Notes: generated from the letters alone by a model not told the origin. A stretch of 64,000 nucleotides of DNA from Terriglobia bacterium (GCA_020073265.1 JAIQFN010000062.1:1-64000), one strand, 5' to 3'. Positions 23,334 through 31,116 are shown, numbered from the stretch's first letter. Numbers and translations are program-made.

Positions 23334-26318
23334 TCAATCAATCGGACGCCCGGCGTTGGACGGAGCCAGGATGGCGGCGCCCGGCGGCGCGATCTCGACG
23401 CCGTCTTCGAGCAGCATCAAATGACGCCGGCCTTTGCTGGAATCCACGATCATCTTCTTTCTACCCGGCAGCACCTGCTCCATGGTTTCCAGATACAAAC
23501 GCGTCTCGGTCAACCCGGGATTACTGCGATAAGCGTCCTCTTCCTGCGTGAAACGGCTGGCGTCGCCCGTGGCGCGATTCTTCTTGCCGAGCGAATAGCC
23601 CTCGGCGCCCGCGATCAGCGCCTTGGCATTGCCGCGCGAGAGCGCCACCTGCTCGTTGCGATAACCCTCGGCTTCGTTGATCATGCGGTTCTTCTCCTCG
23701 TAGGCGCCGGAGACCGCGCGGAACGCATCCACCACTTCGAGCGAAGGGTGCACGTCCAGCAACTGCACATGCAGCACTTCGACGCCGGAATTATAGCGGT
23801 CCAGCCGTGCCTGCAAATCGCTCTTGACGCGCGCCTCCACCTGCTTGCGGCCGGTGGTGAGAATGTCGTCGAGCGAGGTAGTGGTGGCGATGTCGGTGAG
23901 CGCGCCTTCAGCCGCCGACCGCACCGTCGCTTCGCCGTCGAGCTGGTGCAGCAGAAACTGGTCCGGCCGCGCCAGCCGGTAATGCACCACCGCGTTGACC
24001 TCCATCATGTTCTGATCGCCCGCCAGCATCAGCGACTCTTCGGGCTTGCGCTGGAACCGGCCGGTGCGGTGCTGCACGTTCCACTCGTAGGCCGCAGGTT
24101 CGGTGTCGGCCCGCGAAGCGTTGGAGCGGAATCCGATCTCGACGGTCCGGATCTTGCGGGCCTGGATGCGCGTGAGACGGTCGATGGGCCAGGGCAGCTT
24201 GTAGTGCAGCCCGGGTTCCTCGGACTGGGCCAGCCTGCGCCCGAAGCGTTCGACAATGCCGACCTCGGTGGGACGGATCATGTGGATGCCCGAGAGCAGC
24301 AGCAGCGCGGCAGCGGTGATCAAAGCCGGGCGAGCGTACTCGCGCCGCCGCTCCACCACGTAGGCGAAAGCGTCCCGCAGATCCACCGAGCGCACAGCCG
24401 TCCACAGCTTTCGACCGGCGGCAGGGATGGGAGTGCGGCCCACGGTTGCCGTCCACAGCCTGGCAAAGCGGCTTCCCCCGGTGCGCTCCACCCGCAGCAG
24501 GCGCAGCGAGTTGATCATCACGAAGAACGAAGAGAGCTGATGCGTGAACGCCGCTCCGATCGGCGTCAGGATCCCAGTGGCCGCCAGGGCGACCGCGGCG
24601 AGATTCACCAGGCCCGCAAACAGAATGATGTTCTGCCACGCCGTCCCGACCGCGCGGCGGCTCACCGTGAACAGCTTGGGGAGATTCTCGAGCGAGTGGC
24701 CAAGATAGACGACATCGGCGGCTTCGGCGGTAATGTCGCTGGCTCCCGACACCGCGATGCCGACGTGCGCGGCAGCCAGCGCGGGCGCATCGTTCACTCC
24801 GTCTCCAGCCATCGCGACGAAGCGGCCTTGCGACGCCAGTTGCCGCACGCGCTCCAGCTTCTGCTCGGGAAGCAGCTCCGCCTCGACGTTCGGAAGTCCC
24901 ACTTCGCGGCCGATCACTTCGGCGGCGCGCCGGCGGTCGCCCGTCAGCATCACCTGGTAGGTGACATCGATCTCTTTCAGACCGGCGATCGCTTCCTGGA
25001 TGCCTTCGCGGATGCGATCGCGCAGCAGGATGGCTCCCGCCAGCGTCCCGTCCTCGGCCACCAGCACGGCGGTGGCTCCGGCGCGGTCGGCTTCTTCGAG
25101 CAAGCGCTCGGCGCCCGAGATTCCGTGCTCGGCGAGAAACGCGGCGCTGCCCGCGCGAATGGTCCGGCCGTCCAATGTGCATTCGGCGCCCCGGCCGGGA
25201 AGAATGTGGCCGTGCTCCACCGGCGGCAGCTTCAGATCGCGCCGCGTCGCTTCTTCGGCGATCACGCGCGCCAGGACATGATCCGATCCGCTCTCGGCGG
25301 CAGCCGCCAGACGAATCAGGCCATCCTCGCTGCCCGCGAGCGGGATCACTCGAATGATTTCGAACCGGCCGCTCGTGACGGTGCCGGTCTTGTCGAATAC
25401 CACCGTATCGACCTTGGCGGCCTGCTGCAGCACTGTTCCACCGCGCACCAGAATCCCGCGCCGCGCGAGGCCGCCGATAGCCGCGACCATGGCCGTGGGA
25501 GTCGCGAGAATCAACGCGCACGGACAAGCCACAATCAGAACGGCAACCGTACGCAGCCAGTCGCGCGTGAAGTAGAACGTGAGCGCGGCCGCCAGCAGCA
25601 ACGCGGGCAGGAAGTAGCGGGCGTAGCGGTCGGCCAGACGCTCCACCGGCGCGCGCTGCTCCTTGGCTTCCTCCACCAGCGCCACCACGCGCGACAGCGT
25701 TGTCTCCTCGCCCGCGCGCGTCACGGTGATGCGCAGCAGGCCGTTGCCGTTGAGCGTCCCCGAGTAGACTCCCTCGCCCGGCTCCTTCTCGCGCGGCAGG
25801 GCTTCGCCGGTGATGGTGCTTTCGTCGACGCTGGAGATGCCGGAGAGCACCACTCCATCGGCGGGGATGCGTTCGCCCGCTCGCACCACGATCACGTCGC
25901 CTTCCGCCAGCGAGGCCGCGTCGACTTCCAGCTCTTCGCCGTTCCGCAGCAGGCGCGCGCGCCGTGGCATCTGCTCCACGAAGCGATGGATGGCGGCCGA
26001 GGTCCGGCCGGCCGCGTAGGCTTCCAGGCCCTCGCCCACCAGCATGATGAACATCGCTTCGGCCGCGGCCAGGTACTGGCCCACCGCGAGCGCCGCGATC
26101 ACGGCGATGCAGATCGCCAGATCAGCGGAGATTTCCTTTTCGAGCAGCGCCGCGATCGAATTGAAAAAGATCCGGTACCCGGCCAGCACGGTGATGATGG
26201 CGGCCGTATCCAGACCGAAGATGGTCTTGAAGTAGCCGGTCAGGTTGAGCAACAGCAGGAGCCCGACGAATCCGGCGAAGCCGAAGTATCGAAGCCGTTC
26301 GGAGCGTTCAGAGTCCAT
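23334..26318 (-). CDS. P1B-type heavy-metal ATPase fused to an HflK-like SPFH domain
   Basis: A 994-residue fusion. Residues 1-615 are a P1B ATPase: transmembrane CPC at 265-267, actuator TGE at 170-172, phosphorylation site DKTGT at 309-313, GDGVND at 505-510 and an NSLRLL-type last helix. An N-terminal HMA domain is absent and the conserved His-Pro motif reads SDHVLA, with Val replacing Pro. After a linker, a new membrane segment (about 664-680) leads to a full SPFH domain, 684-930, with EVGIVERFGRRL, GLHYKLPWPIDRL and the HflK-type ending LYLETMEQVLPGRKKMIVD. ATG 26318 is used; the frame is open farther upstream but unlike coding sequence. It heads the hflKC operon, linking metal export to membrane proteolysis. 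Confidence 0.88.
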   Translation of the reverse strand: MDSERSERLRYFGFAGFVGLLLLLNLTGYFKTIFGLDTAAIITVLAGYRIFFNSIAALLEKEISADLAICIAVIAALAVGQYLAAAEAMFIMLVGEGLEAYAAGRTSAAIHRFVEQMPRRARLLRNGEELEVDAASLAEGDVIVVRAGERIPADGVVLSGISSVDESTITGEALPREKEPGEGVYSGTLNGNGLLRITVTRAGEETTLSRVVALVEEAKEQRAPVERLADRYARYFLPALLLAAALTFYFTRDWLRTVAVLIVACPCALILATPTAMVAAIGGLARRGILVRGGTVLQQAAKVDTVVFDKTGTVTSGRFEIIRVIPLAGSEDGLIRLAAAAESGSDHVLARVIAEEATRRDLKLPPVEHGHILPGRGAECTLDGRTIRAGSAAFLAEHGISGAERLLEEADRAGATAVLVAEDGTLAGAILLRDRIREGIQEAIAGLKEIDVTYQVMLTGDRRRAAEVIGREVGLPNVEAELLPEQKLERVRQLASQGRFVAMAGDGVNDAPALAAAHVGIAVSGASDITAEAADVVYLGHSLENLPKLFTVSRRAVGTAWQNIILFAGLVNLAAVALAATGILTPIGAAFTHQLSSFFVMINSLRLLRVERTGGSRFARLWTATVGRTPIPAAGRKLWTAVRSVDLRDAFAYVVERRREYARPALITAAALLLLSGIHMIRPTEVGIVERFGRRLAQSEEPGLHYKLPWPIDRLTRIQARKIRTVEIGFRSNASRADTEPAAYEWNVQHRTGRFQRKPEESLMLAGDQNMMEVNAVVHYRLARPDQFLLHQLDGEATVRSAAEGALTDIATTTSLDDILTTGRKQVEARVKSDLQARLDRYNSGVEVLHVQLLDVHPSLEVVDAFRAVSGAYEEKNRMINEAEGYRNEQVALSRGNAKALIAGAEGYSLGKKNRATGDASRFTQEEDAYRSNPGLTETRLYLETMEQVLPGRKKMIVDSSKGRRHLMLLEDGVEIAPPGAAILAPSNAGRPID

Positions 26319-26495
26319 CGATAAGCGCGGCGAGAGCCGACGATAGGGAATGGTATCAGTTCTAAGCAGGCTCTGGCAGGTGAGGGGCGCAAGCCGGGTG
26401 ATAGGACCTGTATCGCATTGCGGTATGCTGACGGTCAGCGAAAAGGAAGAAGGAACTGAGGCAAATCGCGGCACATCTGAAGGGAGCGCTATAGA

Positions 26496-26807
26496 ATGGC
26501 AAGAAAGACCGCCACGAAGAAGACAGGCTTTGGCAAGGACCTCATCGAGGGAATGAAACTGGTGCTGGCTCACCAGCGCGGCAAAGTCGAGCTGGAGCAG
26601 GTTTGGCCGAAGCCGATCGACGTGAAGGCCATTCGCAAGCGGGTGAAAATGTCGCAGGCCGAATTCTCGCGCGCCTACGGCATCAGCAAACGCGCGTTGC
26701 AGGAGTGGGAGCAGGGCGGACGCCAGCCAGACTCGGCCGCACGCGCATACCTAACCGTCATCGCGAAAGAACCAGCCGTGGTGCGCCGCGCGTTGGCGAG
26801 CCAGTGA
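26496..26807 (+). CDS. HTH antitoxin-like regulator (HigA/NadS type)
   Basis: A 103-residue DNA-binding protein. The N-terminal KKTGFGKDLIEGMKLVLAHQ and VELEQVWPKP segments precede an XRE-type helix-turn-helix at about 45-80 (AIRKRVKMSQAEFSRAYGIS, then LQEWEQGGRQP). This layout is typical of antitoxins partnering RelE/HigB-type toxins, but no toxin gene lies upstream or downstream, so it is solitary here. It is divergent from the ATPase fusion gene across 177 bases. Its stop is 17 bases from the left attachment repeat, and a truncated relative of its N-terminus lies just inside the element at 27090. Confidence 0.75.
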   Translation: MARKTATKKTGFGKDLIEGMKLVLAHQRGKVELEQVWPKPIDVKAIRKRVKMSQAEFSRAYGISKRALQEWEQGGRQPDSAARAYLTVIAKEPAVVRRALASQ

Positions 26808-26824
26808 ACATATAGGAGTCTGCG

Positions 26825-26869
26825 TGGTGGGCGCGACAGGACTCGAACCTGTGACCTCCTGCGTGTGAA
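26825..26869. repeat. left attachment repeat (partial tRNA-Val copy)
   Basis: 45 bases identical to 31163-31207, beginning with the complement of CCA and ending in the anticodon loop. After this point the sequence departs from the tRNA, so this copy cannot fold as a tRNA and marks the element boundary. Confidence 0.88.
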
Positions 26870-27031
26870 TTGGCCGGGTGGGTTGTGAGGTGGTGAGCTG
26901 CGATGATCGCAAGTGCCGGCGAAGCTATTGAAGTTGAGGGGCTTCGCTGGCAATTGTTCAATTGCTGAGCCGTGTCGAGCACTGTCGAACAACAGCAGAA
27001 AATCAGTCAATTTGGTCAATTCTGAGGTGGG

Positions 27032-27054
27032 TTACGTCACAATCCGCGTCACAA
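27032..27054. repeat. subterminal direct repeat, left copy
   Basis: A 23-base segment containing two CGTCACA-type units (TTACGTCACAATCC then a second CGTCACAA) recurs at 31094-31116 with one mismatch (22 of 23). Each copy lies inside the element near one end, as expected of integrase arm-binding sites. Confidence 0.6.
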
Positions 27055-27089
27055 AACTCAGGCGTCGATTGCGGCATACTGGTAACGGA

Positions 27090-27251
27090 ATGAGCCAGTC
27101 TTCAAAGAAGCCGAGCTTCGGACAGGACCTCGTTGAAGCGATGAAATTGGTTCTCGCGCACCATCGTTGCGAGATCGAATTGGCACAGGTGTTGCCGAAG
27201 CCTCGCGCGCCGAAAGCGGCCCATAAGCCTAAAACTCGACGCGCCAAATAA
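27090..27251 (+). CDS. 53-residue truncated relative of the 26496 HTH protein
   Basis: The peptide carries KPSFGQDLVEAMKLVLAHHR and IELAQVLPKP, closely matching the N-terminal 40 residues of the regulator at 26496, then ends in a Lys/Arg-rich tail without the helix-turn-helix. It could be an intact micro-protein that competes with or modulates full-length relatives, or a remnant of a degraded antitoxin gene. It lies just inside the left end of the element, 38 bases after the subterminal repeat. Translation is unproven; no strong ribosome site is visible. Confidence 0.5.
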   Translation: MSQSSKKPSFGQDLVEAMKLVLAHHRCEIELAQVLPKPRAPKAAHKPKTRRAK

Positions 27252-27280
27252 TTCTTCTCCGATTGGAGTAGAATTAAAGC

Positions 27281-27898
27281 ATGGACGGATACACTCCCGC
27301 GCAGGCTGCCGCTGTAACAGGTTTGCCATTGGCTGCGGTTCACAAAGCCATCGACAGTCGCTTAATACGGCCCCGGTCCACGCGTTCGGGCAGGACGGTT
27401 CGACGCCTCCTCACAAAGGAACAGTTGATCTACCTGCAACTCGAAGTGGAGGGTCTGCGGCTCTTGCCGGTCGGGACGCGACGAGAGATCGCGGACTCGA
27501 TTCAGCGATGGCCTAAGACTGACGTTTTAGCAGTCGGAAATGGGACAGTTCTGTTCGTTGAATTCAAGGCCGCCCGCCGCAAGGTCGAGGGCCAGTTGAA
27601 GCAGCTCGCCCACATCGAAGAGATGGTGGTCAGTGATCCGGAGATCATGCGCGGGACGCCGGTCTTCAAGGGCACGCGGATTCCCGTGGACCTGGTTGCC
27701 GACATGCTCGCCCAAGGCGCAACGGCGGATGAAATCCTTGAAGGATATCCAACCCTGGGCAAGGAAAAGATTGCCATCGCACCGCTGTACATGCGTGCAT
27801 TCCCGCGGCGCGGCCGCCCCAGCCGCCGCCCCTGGCAGGGGAAAAAGGCGCGCGGCAGAAGATCCTTTGCACTGAGCTCTCTGCTCAAAGATGCATGA
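27281..27898 (+). CDS. DUF433-domain antitoxin with N-terminal HTH
   Basis: A 205-residue protein. Residues 1-60 form a MerR/excisionase-like helix-turn-helix (YTPAQAAAVTGLPLAAVHKA, then a basic wing). Residues 110-165 are the DUF433 fold with the signature DPEIMRGTPVFKGTRIPVDL and LAQGATADEILEGYPTL. The C-terminus is a long Arg/Pro/Lys-rich tail. DUF433 proteins pair with DUF5615 PIN-like proteins as antitoxins, and here the toxin gene overlaps the stop by four bases (ATGA). The tail is less conserved in style than the rest and could be a frameshift-altered end. Confidence 0.78.
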   Translation: MDGYTPAQAAAVTGLPLAAVHKAIDSRLIRPRSTRSGRTVRRLLTKEQLIYLQLEVEGLRLLPVGTRREIADSIQRWPKTDVLAVGNGTVLFVEFKAARRKVEGQLKQLAHIEEMVVSDPEIMRGTPVFKGTRIPVDLVADMLAQGATADEILEGYPTLGKEKIAIAPLYMRAFPRRGRPSRRPWQGKKARGRRSFALSSLLKDA

Positions 27899-28269
27899 GT
27901 TTCCTGATCGACGAATGCTTGCATGAGTCGCTCGTCGGAGTCGCCCATGACGCCGGCTTCGGGGCAACCCATGTCAATCATCTCGGCTTGAGCGGCAAGC
28001 CGGACTGGGAACTGGCCGAGCGAATCGTCGAGGGTGAATTCACGTTCGTCACGAACAACCGCGTGGACTTTATTCGACTGTTCGGCAAGATGGAATTGCA
28101 CGCTGGCCTGATCGTGCTTGTTCCGAATGTCGTGCCCGCCCTTCAGCGGGGCTTGTTTCAGGCGGCCATTCAATATTTGGCAGGGAAAAGCCTGATCAAC
28201 GCGATAATTGAGGTGACCTCGGATGGCAAGACGGCGACTTGTGTTGAATACGAATTACCGGCCGATTAG
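27895..28269 (+). CDS. DUF5615 PIN-like toxin
   Basis: A 124-residue protein with the DUF5615 (Mut7-C/PIN-like nuclease) layout: N-terminal FLIDECLHESL with the catalytic Asp/Glu, a central LAERIVEGEFTFVTNNRVDF with a second acidic site (VTNNRVDF resembles the usual TxDxDF), and VLVPNVVPALQRGLF. Such proteins are predicted RNases neutralised by DUF433 partners. The central motif has Asn and Arg where Asp is common, so activity may be reduced. It is translationally coupled to the antitoxin gene and lies inside the tRNA-Val element, where it could stabilise the island. Confidence 0.78.
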   Translation: MSFLIDECLHESLVGVAHDAGFGATHVNHLGLSGKPDWELAERIVEGEFTFVTNNRVDFIRLFGKMELHAGLIVLVPNVVPALQRGLFQAAIQYLAGKSLINAIIEVTSDGKTATCVEYELPAD

Positions 28270-28340
28270 GTACCCGTCGGTCCAATGCTGAAACGGTTAC
28301 ATTTACCAAGATGGCGAATTGCGCTACGCTCATTAACGTC

Positions 28341-29378
28341 ATGAAGCTGACCAAGGGACTTCCATTTTTTGCGTTCGCCCCCCTCATTTTCGCCCAAACA
28401 AGTCCACCTGTTGCGCCCGGCTCTCTGCGTCCCGATGGGGCGTATCAAGTAGGAAACGGAGTCTCACCGCCCTCGGTGATGTTTAGAACTACTTGCGAAA
28501 TTCCGGATTTGGCCCGAAAGGTCCGCGCTCAAGGCGAAGTTACCCTCTCGCTAATCGTCAAGTCCGACGGAAGTGTTCGGGACATTGAAGTCGTGAAGCC
28601 TGCCGGGTACGGTATGGACGAGAGAGCCACTGAATGCATTCGCAAATGGCGGTTCAAGCCCGGTGCGAAGGGCGGATCGCCTGTCGATGTTACATTTCGA
28701 TTTGCGTACAGCTTCGGCTTGCAGCCTCAACCCAGAATATGGGGCGCGGGCCCGCTCACGTTTGCTCCGGACAGTAGCGTCACGCCGCCCATGTTGAAAT
28801 CTGGCACCATGCCGACTGCGGAACGCGAACCTGGGGACGAAACCGTGCTATTCGAGTTCTCAGTCGGTTCGGCCGGCGAAGTCAGCAACATACAGGCTCT
28901 CGAAGGAAAGGAGTCCAAGTCTCTATCTCAACTTGTGAAGAGCCTCTCAAGCTGGAAGTTCTCGCCTGCATCCAGTGGGACCGGACCAGCGGCAGCCACT
29001 GGCAAAGTGCTTTTCATTAAAGGCGAGGACTATTTTCGCTATCAAGTGTCCAAAGCCTTCCGCGATTCCGGCAGTGTTCATCTAGTCGAAGCGAAACCAG
29101 TCGATCCCCCGAACGCTCCAAGGACGATCGTGACGATAAAGGTGCCCATAAGGATCGACCTCGATCCTGGTGAAGCCGCGAAACATCTAATCGATCGCGT
29201 GCCCCCCGAATATCCGGTTGAGGCCAGAGCGGCACATGTTCAAGGAACCGTTTCGCTGCTGGTAAGCATTGGCAAGGACGGCAACGTGACGGGCGTCAAA
29301 GAAATCAGTGGACCGCCCGAGTTGATTCCTGCGGTTACGACACTCTACGGCAACCTTCGACACTTTTCGACAATCTGA
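28341..29378 (+). CDS. TonB C-terminal-like protein, apparently truncated
   Basis: A 345-residue exported protein (signal ending near PLIFAQ) with two or three TonB_C-type modules. The first is complete: RAQGEVTLSLIVKSDGSVRD, VKPAGYGMDERATECIRKWR, FKPG. The last begins normally (PPEYPVEARAAHVQGTVSLL, DGNVTGVKEISGPPELIPA) but then reads VTTLYGNLRHFSTI and stops, lacking the conserved Ala-Val...Trp-x-Tyr/Phe-x-Pro helix and strand. Thus the 3' end looks replaced by unrelated sequence. There is no N-terminal cytoplasmic/TM anchor of a classical TonB. Start ATG 28341 precedes the signal peptide. Confidence 0.68.
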   Translation: MKLTKGLPFFAFAPLIFAQTSPPVAPGSLRPDGAYQVGNGVSPPSVMFRTTCEIPDLARKVRAQGEVTLSLIVKSDGSVRDIEVVKPAGYGMDERATECIRKWRFKPGAKGGSPVDVTFRFAYSFGLQPQPRIWGAGPLTFAPDSSVTPPMLKSGTMPTAEREPGDETVLFEFSVGSAGEVSNIQALEGKESKSLSQLVKSLSSWKFSPASSGTGPAAATGKVLFIKGEDYFRYQVSKAFRDSGSVHLVEAKPVDPPNAPRTIVTIKVPIRIDLDPGEAAKHLIDRVPPEYPVEARAAHVQGTVSLLVSIGKDGNVTGVKEISGPPELIPAVTTLYGNLRHFSTI

Positions 29379-29435
29379 CGCGGGCGATGCCGCTCGACCC
29401 GCAGCGAAAAGCCGGTAGTGGAACATAAAGGAAAC

Positions 29436-29531
29436 GGGATACACGCACGCCTTTTTTTGGCGTTATCTCCCGGCACTTCAGCGATTTTGACGGTATCCCA
29501 TTTTCGAGTCGCTGTATCCCATTTGGGATAC
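29436..29531. promoter_or_regulatory. cluster of GTATCCC half-sites including an 18-base palindrome
   Basis: GGGATAC at 29436-29442, GTATCCCA at 29493-29500, and the perfect palindrome GTATCCCATTTGGGATAC at 29514-29531 give four copies of one heptamer in 96 bases. Two copies are 21 bases apart, two helical turns. The cluster lies in the 266-base gap before the excisionase-like gene (29645), so operator, excisionase-binding and replication-iteron roles are all possible. No other gene is seen in 29379-29644. Confidence 0.65.
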
Positions 29532-29644
29532 GCTCGAATTCCACGCTTTTGGTAGAGAGCGTCCCCGAAGACCTCGGGCAATCACATAGCACTTAGGTGC
29601 TCCGCCGAGCAGTGGAGTTCCAATTCTTGCTCAGAGGTGAAACT

Positions 29645-29854
29645 ATGCAGAGCTTTCTCACCGAACAGGAAGTCTCCAAACGCCTGAACGTCGGCGTTGC
29701 AACCCTACGACGCTGGCGCCTGGAGAAGCGCGGGCCGACGTTCCGCAAGGTCGGTTCACTCGTGCGCTATCGCCCCGAAGATCTCGACGCGTGGGTGGCC
29801 GCGCTCCCAACCGGCGGCGCGGTTGCCGTCATGACCACTGGTGCGGCAAGCTGA
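29645..29854 (+). CDS. excisionase/AlpA-like helix-turn-helix protein
   Basis: A 69-residue DNA-binding protein of the HTH_17/excisionase type: FLTEQEVSKRLNVGVATLRR, the recognition-helix ending WRLEKRGPTF, and the wing VGSLVRYRPEDLDAWV, a near-perfect fit to the MerR-like excisionase fold. ATG 29645 follows an AGAGGTG ribosome site. It lies 41 bases before the integrase and probably directs excision or controls integrase expression. The GTATCCC cluster 114 bases upstream is a likely binding region. Confidence 0.82.
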   Translation: MQSFLTEQEVSKRLNVGVATLRRWRLEKRGPTFRKVGSLVRYRPEDLDAWVAALPTGGAVAVMTTGAAS

Positions 29855-29895
29855 TCGTCAAGGCGGAGAAAAAATCCCGCCGGGAAAGGAGCAGC

Positions 29896-31089
29896 ATGAT
29901 TTACAAACGCACTGGTCACTGGCACCTCGACGTAACGATCCACGGCGTTCGTTATCGCGAGGCGCTGAACACAACCGATAAGCGGCAAGCCAAGGAGCTG
30001 GAAAAGAATCGGATTGCCGAAATCAAGCAGGGCAAGAACGCTTCGAAAACGGGGCGCGAATTTGCGCGCAAACCGTTTCACGAGGCCGTAAAGGTTTACC
30101 TCGAAGAACGCGAGCCGCATGTTGCCGAGCGGACCATACAGTTCGAGACGGAGCGTCTCGGACCGCTCGTGAAACATTTTGGCGAAAAGCCGTTACTTCG
30201 CTTCAAAGCCGAAGACGCTTCCGGCTATCAGAAGGCGCGCCTCGATGCCGGCATTTCCGGCCGGACCGTCAATATGGAAACCGGCGTCCTTCGCCGCATG
30301 CTCAAACGGGCGAAGATCTGGAACGCCATCTCCGAAGACGTAAAGGCGCTTCCAGAAGATCGCAGCGCAGTAGCGAAGGTTTTGCCTCCCGATCTGAAGC
30401 GCAAGCTGTTTGAGACCGCCGTGAGCCGTCCGGAATGGATGGTGGCGCATTGTGCGGCGGTGCTCGCTGTATCAACCACGTGTCGCGGCGTTGAGATCAA
30501 GAACCTGCGCTGGCAGGACGTGGATCTCTTCAACCGTATCGCAACAATTCGACGCAGTAAGACTGCGGCCGGCCATCGCACGATTCCGCTGAACGGAGAT
30601 GCCATGGCTGCACTCGCTCGCCTGCTCGAACGCGCAAGGGCGCTGGGCAGCAGCGAACCCGAACACTACGTTTTTCCCGCATGCGAGGAGCGGATCGTTG
30701 ATCCGATGCGCCCGCAGAAGAGCTGGCGCACGGCATGGCGCAAACTCGTTCGCGAAACCGCCAGACGCGTTGGCAGAGAAGCCGCGCAACACGAGCTCGA
30801 CTCCGGCAAAGGTCTCCGCGCCGCCATCGCGGCCTGGAAACGCGCCGCCGCCCCGATCCGCGGACTGCGGTTCCACGACCTGCGCCACCAGGCCATCACC
30901 GAAATGGCCGAAGCTGGCGCGTCCGACGCCACGCTGATGGCTGTCGCCGGCCACATGTCCCGTCGAATGCTGGAACACTACAGCCACGTGCGCATGGCCG
31001 CGAAGCGCTCGGCGCTGGAAAAACTCGAAAGCGGTCTGATGGGCGGGCCTTCGGCAACAAGCCAGCCCGAGTCGAGGAAAGCGAATTGA
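29896..31089 (+). CDS. int: tyrosine recombinase (integrase)
   Basis: A 397-residue site-specific recombinase. The N-terminal YKRTGHWHLDVTIHG is an arm-binding-type module, followed by a SAM-like core-binding domain (EAVKVYLEERE to about residue 160). The catalytic domain has Arg in TTCRGVEIKNLRW, HDLRHQAI (His/Arg), the second His in VAGHMSRRM and nucleophile Tyr in LEHYSHVRM, so the active site is intact. An AGGAG site precedes ATG 29896. The gene points toward the tRNA-Val attachment site 73 bases beyond its stop, as in tRNA-targeting islands. Confidence 0.93.
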   Translation: MIYKRTGHWHLDVTIHGVRYREALNTTDKRQAKELEKNRIAEIKQGKNASKTGREFARKPFHEAVKVYLEEREPHVAERTIQFETERLGPLVKHFGEKPLLRFKAEDASGYQKARLDAGISGRTVNMETGVLRRMLKRAKIWNAISEDVKALPEDRSAVAKVLPPDLKRKLFETAVSRPEWMVAHCAAVLAVSTTCRGVEIKNLRWQDVDLFNRIATIRRSKTAAGHRTIPLNGDAMAALARLLERARALGSSEPEHYVFPACEERIVDPMRPQKSWRTAWRKLVRETARRVGREAAQHELDSGKGLRAAIAAWKRAAAPIRGLRFHDLRHQAITEMAEAGASDATLMAVAGHMSRRMLEHYSHVRMAAKRSALEKLESGLMGGPSATSQPESRKAN

Positions 31090-31093
31090 GGCC

Positions 31094-31116
31094 TTACGTC
31101 ACAATCCACGTCACAA
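31094..31116. repeat. subterminal direct repeat, right copy
   Basis: Matches 27032-27054 at 22 of 23 positions. It begins 5 bases after the integrase stop and 47 bases before the right attachment core, consistent with an arm site for the integrase. Confidence 0.6.

Noticed and set aside
22170-26324. A 1384-codon plus-strand open frame
   Set aside because: It is exactly antisense to hflC and the ATPase-HflK fusion, has no recognisable domain and is very rich in Arg, Gln and His, the usual signature of a high-GC shadow frame.
26825-26901. A second tRNA-Val gene at the left repeat
   Set aside because: Only the 3' 45 bases match; the anticodon 5' side, D arm and 5' acceptor strand are absent, so it is an attachment-site copy.
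27633-27872. Alternative small frames inside the DUF433 gene
   Set aside because: They lie out of frame with the recognisable DUF433 signature and have no homology cue or ribosome site.
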